Positions 38,557 to 44,048 of a stretch of DNA of 44,048 bases are shown in pieces. This DNA comes from Deltaproteobacteria bacterium (GTDB lineage Bacteria; Desulfobacterota; Dissulfuribacteria; Dissulfuribacterales; QOAL01): contig WGBG01000074.1 of assembly GCA_015494395.1 (NCBI GenBank), positions 1 to 44,048 of the forward strand. The letters are read 5' to 3'. The position numbers and the translations under genes are program-made. The stretch's first letter is position 1. Each line of letters starts with the position of its first letter. Under the pieces are notes generated by a model. The model saw only the letters and a program-made list of their open reading frames with translations, did not search any database and was not told the DNA's origin.

Positions 38557-38636
38557 AGCTCAAATCTCAAGGTAGCAAGCTGAAACCAAACATGTTTTCT
38601 TTTACTTTGGGCCTTGAGCTTTCAGCTTTGAACTAT
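38557..38636 (+). repeat. Hairpin intergenic repeat, family 2, copy 2
   Basis: AAGCTGAAA (38577-38585) / TTTCAGCTT (38620-38628); CTTTGGGCCTTGAGCTTTCAGCTTTGAACTA versus CTTTGAGCCTTGAGCTTTCAGCTTTGAGCTA in copy 1. Confidence 0.7.
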
Positions 38637-40970
38637 TTAGTATGGCTGCATCACCCATACACCACATGGGCAGGTATCAGCACAGAATCCACATGCAATA
38701 CACTTGTCGTTATCTGACTGGTAGGCATAGCCGCCTTCATCATCCATCTTGACCCTTGTAATCGCCCCGGTGGGACATATTGTCTCACACATGTGACAGT
38801 CACGGCACATACCACAGCTCATGCAGCGCTTGGCCTGGTCTTCATCACTGTCACAGGTGCAGTTTTCCGGCATATAGAGTTCAGGAGTGAGGCGTTTGGT
38901 GTCAATGACCTCCTTTTCAAAGGGCTTGAATGGCTCACCCTTGATGGCGCACATAATGGCATGGGCAGCGGTCTTGCCGCGTCCAAGTGCATTTGTGGCA
39001 AGGCCCGGTTTCTCAACATCACCTATGGCAAGCACCTTGGGATCTGTTGTCCAGCCCGCCTTGTCGGTCTTGATCCACTGGCCACCACCTACATTGACCA
39101 CCTCAACTGTATCTGGCAGGAAGTTCAGGGCAGGCACGTCACCAATTGATATAATAACTGTCTGGGCAGGATAGAGTTTGTCAGCCGCATCAATCAAACC
39201 CTCTTCTGTTACCTCTTTGGTCTGAACCGGCCATACAAACTTGGCACCCAGTGCCTCTGCAGCAAGCTTTTCCTTTCCAAAGGCAAGTGGCTTCTGGATG
39301 TCAACCAGTGTGACTTCCTGTGCCCCAAGCCGGTACGCTTCGCAGGCAACATCACAGCCCACATTACCGGCTCCGATTATTACAACCTGCTTTCCAATCT
39401 TGGGAGGCTTGTCACTCTTGGCAGCCTTCAGGAAATCAAGGGCAGGAATGACCCGTTCATGTCCGGGAAAGGGAATCTTCCTTGGTTCATGTGTCCCAAC
39501 TGCAACAATCACGTAGTCATACTCGTTTTCAAGCTCAAGGAACTTGTCCTTGGTGATTGTTTCATTGAAGTGGACATGAATGTTCCTGGTCTTCATGAAG
39601 CGGTCAATTTCAGCCTGCCAAACAGCAAGGGGCAGCCTGTCCCATGGAATAACCTGGGCAAGTTTTCCGCCAAGTTTATCGTCCTTTTCAAATATGTGGG
39701 CTTCAACACCCTCTTTGGCAAGCTGCCATGCCGCATTCATGCCTGCCGGACCACCGCCGATAATGGCAACCTTCTTGCCTATTGGATCAGGCACATCAGG
39801 TGGTGGAAGATCCTTGCTGTGTCTTCCCAGTTGTGCCACATCAATACTTTCGTCAACAACCTGCCGTGAACAGTGCTGCATACAGAGGTTGGGACAGATG
39901 TGACCGCATACAGATGCTGGCAGAGGCGTGTATTCAAGGATCATTTCATACGCCTCACGGGTTTTGCCATCCCTTAACAGGCGGAGCCTCTCAACAGTTG
40001 GAATATGAACAGGACAGTAGTACTCACAGGGTGCGGCAGATTTTCTGTTTGCCCAGAAGGGACGGCGTCTGCGCATCTCTCCTGTCTCAATGAGACCAAT
40101 TGGAGATCTGTCAAGGCCAGGGGCAAGGTCTCTCAGGGGATCACCGCCAAATTCCTTGTCCCAGACCGTCCTGCGGAACTCATGCATGGGCATGTCACCG
40201 CTGAATAACAGTGCTATTTCCTGGGGAGGAATGGAGACGAGCATCTTCCACTCTCTCCTGTCAGACAGCTCTTCAAGAAGGTCTGTCCTGTTTATCTTTT
40301 CAAGATATGCAGGAAGCCTTTCAATCAGCCACTGCCACTGTTCATCATCAGGCAGCACTGCCTTGACGTTTGTCCTTGAGTATGAATGGTCGGTTTTTCC
40401 GCGATAGTAAATCCAGCCTCCAACCATGCCAACGCAGGGGCGGTAACCCAGAACATTGTTGGGTGTCTTCGGGTCAACTCCGCAGATTACCGCAATGCCT
40501 CCGCAGTTGAATTCGGCAAAGGTATCACCGGTAGAACCCAGCACCCACAGTTCAGGGCGTTCATAATCCGGATTCCACTTGGTCATAGTAAGGCCGCGGG
40601 CGCCAATGGAGCCGCCTATCATTACCTTGCCCTGGGCCATTGCATTGCAACAACCGTTGGTGGCATCTCCAAGTACGGTTATTTCAGCCCCAATGTTAAG
40701 ATAGCCAACATCATCAGATGCTGAACCGTGGCAGATTATGGTGGTACCAGGGGTTCCCATGGCTCCAAGCCGCTGTCCGCATGGGCCTTTTACATGGAGC
40801 TCCCACTTTCTGCCCTCTCCCTTCAGCCTGCCACCCACATTGTGCTGGCCGAATGTCTCAAGTATAAGTTTGTCGGATTTCTCAGCCGCCTGCTGTACAA
40901 GTTCTTCAAATTCCTTTGAACTTATACGCCGGCCCTGGCTGTCAATTCCTTTTACTATTACTTCACTCAC
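38637..40970 (-). CDS. Glutamate synthase GXGXG domain fused to GltD-type FAD/NAD(P) oxidoreductase with C-terminal 4Fe-4S motifs
   Basis: N-terminal GXGXG beta-helix (GDATNGCCNAMAQGKVMIGGSIGARG); GltD CSRQVVDESIDVAQLGR, VAIIGGGPAGMNAAWQLAKEGVEAHIFEKDDKLGGKL, VVIIGAGNVGCDVACEAYRLGA; C-terminal CMSCGMCRDCHMCETICPTGAI and CIACGFCADTCPCG. Confidence 0.9.
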   Translation of the reverse strand: MSEVIVKGIDSQGRRISSKEFEELVQQAAEKSDKLILETFGQHNVGGRLKGEGRKWELHVKGPCGQRLGAMGTPGTTIICHGSASDDVGYLNIGAEITVLGDATNGCCNAMAQGKVMIGGSIGARGLTMTKWNPDYERPELWVLGSTGDTFAEFNCGGIAVICGVDPKTPNNVLGYRPCVGMVGGWIYYRGKTDHSYSRTNVKAVLPDDEQWQWLIERLPAYLEKINRTDLLEELSDRREWKMLVSIPPQEIALLFSGDMPMHEFRRTVWDKEFGGDPLRDLAPGLDRSPIGLIETGEMRRRRPFWANRKSAAPCEYYCPVHIPTVERLRLLRDGKTREAYEMILEYTPLPASVCGHICPNLCMQHCSRQVVDESIDVAQLGRHSKDLPPPDVPDPIGKKVAIIGGGPAGMNAAWQLAKEGVEAHIFEKDDKLGGKLAQVIPWDRLPLAVWQAEIDRFMKTRNIHVHFNETITKDKFLELENEYDYVIVAVGTHEPRKIPFPGHERVIPALDFLKAAKSDKPPKIGKQVVIIGAGNVGCDVACEAYRLGAQEVTLVDIQKPLAFGKEKLAAEALGAKFVWPVQTKEVTEEGLIDAADKLYPAQTVIISIGDVPALNFLPDTVEVVNVGGGQWIKTDKAGWTTDPKVLAIGDVEKPGLATNALGRGKTAAHAIMCAIKGEPFKPFEKEVIDTKRLTPELYMPENCTCDSDEDQAKRCMSCGMCRDCHMCETICPTGAITRVKMDDEGGYAYQSDNDKCIACGFCADTCPCGVWVMQPY

Positions 40971-40988
40971 TTTATTTTCTCCGGTGCT

Positions 40989-42575
40989 TTAACAGACGTA
41001 CTTGATCTGCAGCCTCTCTGCCACGGCCTTGTCTTCAATGCCAAGGGCATCAGACATGCCGATTGGCAGGCTTTGGGAACGGCCAAGAGGTGCCATGATC
41101 TTCTTCATCTCGGTCTTTATCGCCTTAAAGGTTTCAACCACCCTTTCTGCAACCTTGTCAGGGTCAAGCCTTCTGTATAGCTTTGGATTCTGGCTGGTAA
41201 TACCCTTTGGACAGATACCGATATTGCATACGTTACAGCGGTTGTTTTCACTTCCCAGACAACCTGCTGCAGCCTGCATGATATATTTACCCATGTGGAC
41301 ACCGCTTGCGCCAAGCATTATAAGCGCCATGCCGTTCTGGGTTACATTGCCATTCTTGCCTACACCACCAGCGGCAAAGAGCGGAATTTCGTTCTGGCGT
41401 CCCTGGGCACAGAGGTCCAGGTAACATTCACGCAGATTGGATGCTATTGGATGGCCCATTGCATCCATGCTTACGTTGTATGCTGCTCCAGTCCCTCCAT
41501 CAACACCATCAATAAGAAGGCCAGCAGCATAGGGATTGCGCACAAGGTTGTTGAGAACCGCCTTTGCTGATGTGGATCCGGAGATTTTTGGATATACCGG
41601 AACTTTGAAATTCCATGCCATTGAGAGGGTCTGTATCATCTTCATGACAGACTCCTCGATGGAGTAAAGGGTCTGATGAACAGGCGGGGATGGAAGATCA
41701 ACCCCTTCAGGAACTCCTCTTAACCTGGCGATGAGCTTGCTTACCTTAAACCACATGAGAAGTCCGCCGTCTCCTGGCTTTGCACCCTGACCATATTTGA
41801 TCTCAATGGCTGCAGGATCGCATTTCATCTCAGGAATTGCCCTGATAATCTCATCCCAGCCGAAATACCCCGAGGCGATCTGCAGGATTATATATTTTAA
41901 AAATTTGCTCTTGAGCACCCATGGCGGGCATCCACCCTCACCAGTTGCCATGACCACAGGTATGCCAAGCACCTCGTTACAGTATGCCACACCCTGGAGA
42001 AGACCAAGCCACATATTGGGTGAAAGCGCACCAAATGACATGGAGCCGATTATAAATGGAAAGATTTCACGAACAGGCGGAATCCACTCCCCTGACATCT
42101 TCCTCCTGAGGAATTCTTCAGGCGGCAGCACGCGGCCAAGCAGGGTATTAAGTTCAAACTCGTGCCTTCCTGCATCAAGGGCCGGGTCAGTAAGCATTGA
42201 GATGCGGTCAAAAAGTATTCTGTCAAGGAGATTGGGACCTGGCACATTTCGCCTGCCGCCCCTTTTAACAGCATTACCGCCCTTGGTGCTCTGATAGCGC
42301 ATCCTGTCAATTATTGGGTTGAAAACCGGCTTGATTGCCTGGTTAGGGCAGACTGACGCGCACATGCCGCAACCTATACAGCGATGCTCAACATTTGTCC
42401 TTTGGCGGATTCCGACAAATATCTTAAACGTATTGCTCCTCTCCGATGCGTTAAGCACCATCTTGGGCATGCGTTTCCTCATATACTTCAGTTTTATTGC
42501 CCCCATGGGACAGACTGAAGTGCACTGGCCGCAGAGCGTGCACCTGGATTCGTTGTGTTCAACGATCCAGGGCAT
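40989..42575 (-). CDS. Glutamate synthase FMN-binding domain protein with two N-terminal 4Fe-4S motifs (start revised from 42629)
   Basis: CTLCGQCTSVCPMGAIKL, CIGCGMCASVCPNQAIKP, PFIIGSMSFGALSPNMWLGLLQG, ATGEGGCPPW, IEIKYGQGAKPGDGGLLMWFKVSKLIARLRGVPEGVDLPSPPVHQ, GSTSAKAVLNNLVRNPYAAGLLIDGVDGGTGAA. Confidence 0.92.
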   Translation of the reverse strand: MPWIVEHNESRCTLCGQCTSVCPMGAIKLKYMRKRMPKMVLNASERSNTFKIFVGIRQRTNVEHRCIGCGMCASVCPNQAIKPVFNPIIDRMRYQSTKGGNAVKRGGRRNVPGPNLLDRILFDRISMLTDPALDAGRHEFELNTLLGRVLPPEEFLRRKMSGEWIPPVREIFPFIIGSMSFGALSPNMWLGLLQGVAYCNEVLGIPVVMATGEGGCPPWVLKSKFLKYIILQIASGYFGWDEIIRAIPEMKCDPAAIEIKYGQGAKPGDGGLLMWFKVSKLIARLRGVPEGVDLPSPPVHQTLYSIEESVMKMIQTLSMAWNFKVPVYPKISGSTSAKAVLNNLVRNPYAAGLLIDGVDGGTGAAYNVSMDAMGHPIASNLRECYLDLCAQGRQNEIPLFAAGGVGKNGNVTQNGMALIMLGASGVHMGKYIMQAAAGCLGSENNRCNVCNIGICPKGITSQNPKLYRRLDPDKVAERVVETFKAIKTEMKKIMAPLGRSQSLPIGMSDALGIEDKAVAERLQIKYVC

Positions 42576-42586
42576 GTCATTTATGC

Positions 42587-43729
42587 TCAGGCTGCTTGGG
42601 GTAGAGGAAATGGATCGAATTGAGACCATATTTTAAACTCCTGTCGTTCTGGTGGAACAACTACTGTATGTTCACGCATGGGTTGAAAGTCAAGGGAACG
42701 GTCGCGGTCCGGAATCATGGCATCAACGCCGCACATCTCTGATGCCATTGCCCACTCACCGGGCTTGCCTCCAATGGTGGCAGGCCTGAGTTTCTTTGCA
42801 TCCATTGTGAGTATGCATGTCTCGTCAGGGAGGCTGCCCATTATGCAATTAGGACCATCTATTATTAGTCTGCGACACGCATTTCTTAGCCCCAGGAGGA
42901 AATCACCCTGGGGATGTTCCTTCAGCTCTTCAGTTTTCAGAGGCGTAATCACATGTTTGTATGCCTCAAGGGGCAGTTTCAGCTGCCGGGTTACGTAGTG
43001 CAGAATATGGGTGAAAACCTCACTGTCTGACTGATAACCTATGTATGCAGGGTAATGTCTGCCTGTAAGCCAGTCTTTGATGGGGATAAATGCGGTGTTT
43101 TCACCATTGGTCATTGTGGAAATGCCCTGTATGAAAAACGGATGGCAGGCGTAAAGATTGATGCCGTAATTGGTGTTCTGCCGCCCCTGGGCCATGCATA
43201 TACGTGCCTTGATGCGTCCGGAGTCAAGGCCAAGGGCATCACCAACCTGGAGTGGCCAGCCGACTTCCTTGATCATTATGACATCAGGCCAGAAGGAATA
43301 GACTGTGAGATCTCCTCCGTTTTCCTCGCCATCCCTTCTGATGGCAAGCCGTATCATGGTGAGCTGATCTTCAACTTCCTCCTTTGACATGGAGTCCCAT
43401 GCCTCAGGTTTTTTGTAAACCTGTACAAAATACTTGAACCTGTCTTTGGCTTCTATGTTGGAGGTGTCAAGGTCAAATTCATGATCATATTTGAGCACAA
43501 ACCCCTTGGACTGCATGAATTTGTTAAGTCTGTGCATTGCATCGCGGGTATGTGCAATACCAGAAAGAATCGGATGAGAAGACTTGTAGTTAAAGTCTGT
43601 AAACTCCACACCCCGTAATAGAAGTCCCAAGCCGCTTCCGTCATAACCTTCCTGCATGGCCTCCATTGCCTGGAGAACTTCATAAGGTGAAAACGGCTCG
43701 TTTGCGGTTTTCATCGCTAACCGGCACAT
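42587..43729 (-). CDS. Glutamine amidotransferase class II (glutamate synthase GATase subunit)
   Basis: MCRLAMKTANEP (Cys2 nucleophile), GYDGSGLGLLLRG, IAHTRDAMHR, SDSEVFTHILHYVTR, GPNCIMGSLPDETCILTMDAKKLRPATIGGKPGEWAMASEMCGVD; AAGGAG ribosome-binding site upstream of ATG. Confidence 0.9.
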   Translation of the reverse strand: MCRLAMKTANEPFSPYEVLQAMEAMQEGYDGSGLGLLLRGVEFTDFNYKSSHPILSGIAHTRDAMHRLNKFMQSKGFVLKYDHEFDLDTSNIEAKDRFKYFVQVYKKPEAWDSMSKEEVEDQLTMIRLAIRRDGEENGGDLTVYSFWPDVIMIKEVGWPLQVGDALGLDSGRIKARICMAQGRQNTNYGINLYACHPFFIQGISTMTNGENTAFIPIKDWLTGRHYPAYIGYQSDSEVFTHILHYVTRQLKLPLEAYKHVITPLKTEELKEHPQGDFLLGLRNACRRLIIDGPNCIMGSLPDETCILTMDAKKLRPATIGGKPGEWAMASEMCGVDAMIPDRDRSLDFQPMREHTVVVPPERQEFKIWSQFDPFPLPQAA

Positions 43730-43751
43730 AAATTAACTCCTTGGAAAAGAG

Positions 43752-44048
43752 ATGTATTCAACTTCCCCCATAACTTTAAGAGATGCTGAACTTATTTTTC
43801 CTCATAAAAGAGGAATTTTGAGCGTTGAGAAAAAGAGGCAGGATGAGCGTGATGTACAAATTTTGCTGAATCAGGATATTTCAGATAACGGTTCAGACAA
43901 CTACCAAAGACAGCAACAGACTCTACAAACATTGCAATCAGTTATCACTCACGAAAAAACGGTCTCCTTCCTCTCCATAAAAAGTCGTAAGAAGGGTGAT
44001 TACAACGAAAAAGTGGAAATGTCAATGTCACTTGTACAAATCATAAAA
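43752..44048 (+). CDS. Hypothetical protein, truncated at right edge of window
   Basis: ATG at 43752 opens a frame without stop to the window end: MYSTSPITLRDAELIFPHKRGILSVEKKRQDERDVQILLNQDISDNGSDNYQRQQQTLQTLQSVITHEKTVSFLSIKSRKKGDYNEKVEMSMSLVQIIK. Absent from the ORF track, presumably because it has no stop inside the window. Confidence 0.5.
   Translation, partial: MYSTSPITLRDAELIFPHKRGILSVEKKRQDERDVQILLNQDISDNGSDNYQRQQQTLQTLQSVITHEKTVSFLSIKSRKKGDYNEKVEMSMSLVQIIK

Noticed and set aside
1-44048. CRISPR arrays, tRNA, rRNA, prophage, toxin-antitoxin or known anti-phage defence loci
   Set aside because: No regularly spaced direct repeats, cloverleaf or rRNA signatures, phage structural genes or defence-family motifs were recognised in the sequence or ORF translations.

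Overview
The window looks like a chromosomal segment of a Gram-negative bacterium. Gene content (B12-dependent RNR, archaeal-type split glutamate synthase, duplicated PilT, LPS genes) is reminiscent of Desulfobacterota, but that assignment is an inference. From left to right: a very large mosaic PilY1-like type IV pilus adhesin, open at the left edge, with a small PilY2-like partner; a minus-strand run of nfo, comEC, a DUF2141 protein, nrdJ, an ABC-F ATPase, nadA and lolA; a plus-strand run of waaA, lpxK and a two-ORF split RdgC-like protein; minus-strand C10 peptidase, orphan sensor kinase, priA, galU, acs, a zinc-ribbon/pseudo-receiver protein, a DUF805 protein and two tandem PilT-family ATPases; plus-strand ftsE-ftsX-envC-ctpA; a minus-strand three-gene glutamate synthase; and a truncated plus-strand ORF at the right edge. 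No rRNA, tRNA, CRISPR array or phage was recognised. The most interesting signals are: (1) the PilY1 architecture, with a golvesin-like domain inside the VWA region and a 4x12-residue Asp/Asn/Gly array in the propeller region; (2) RdgC split into two 4-bp-overlapping ORFs; (3) two inverted copies of a ~215-240 bp palindromic MITE-like element with terminal inverted repeats, one of which produces a spurious N-terminus on the kinase ORF; (4) a paired NrdR-box-like motif upstream of nrdJ; (5) a second hairpin repeat family; (6) a zinc-ribbon pseudo-receiver protein next to pilT/pilU. All assignments were made by eye; no database search was run.
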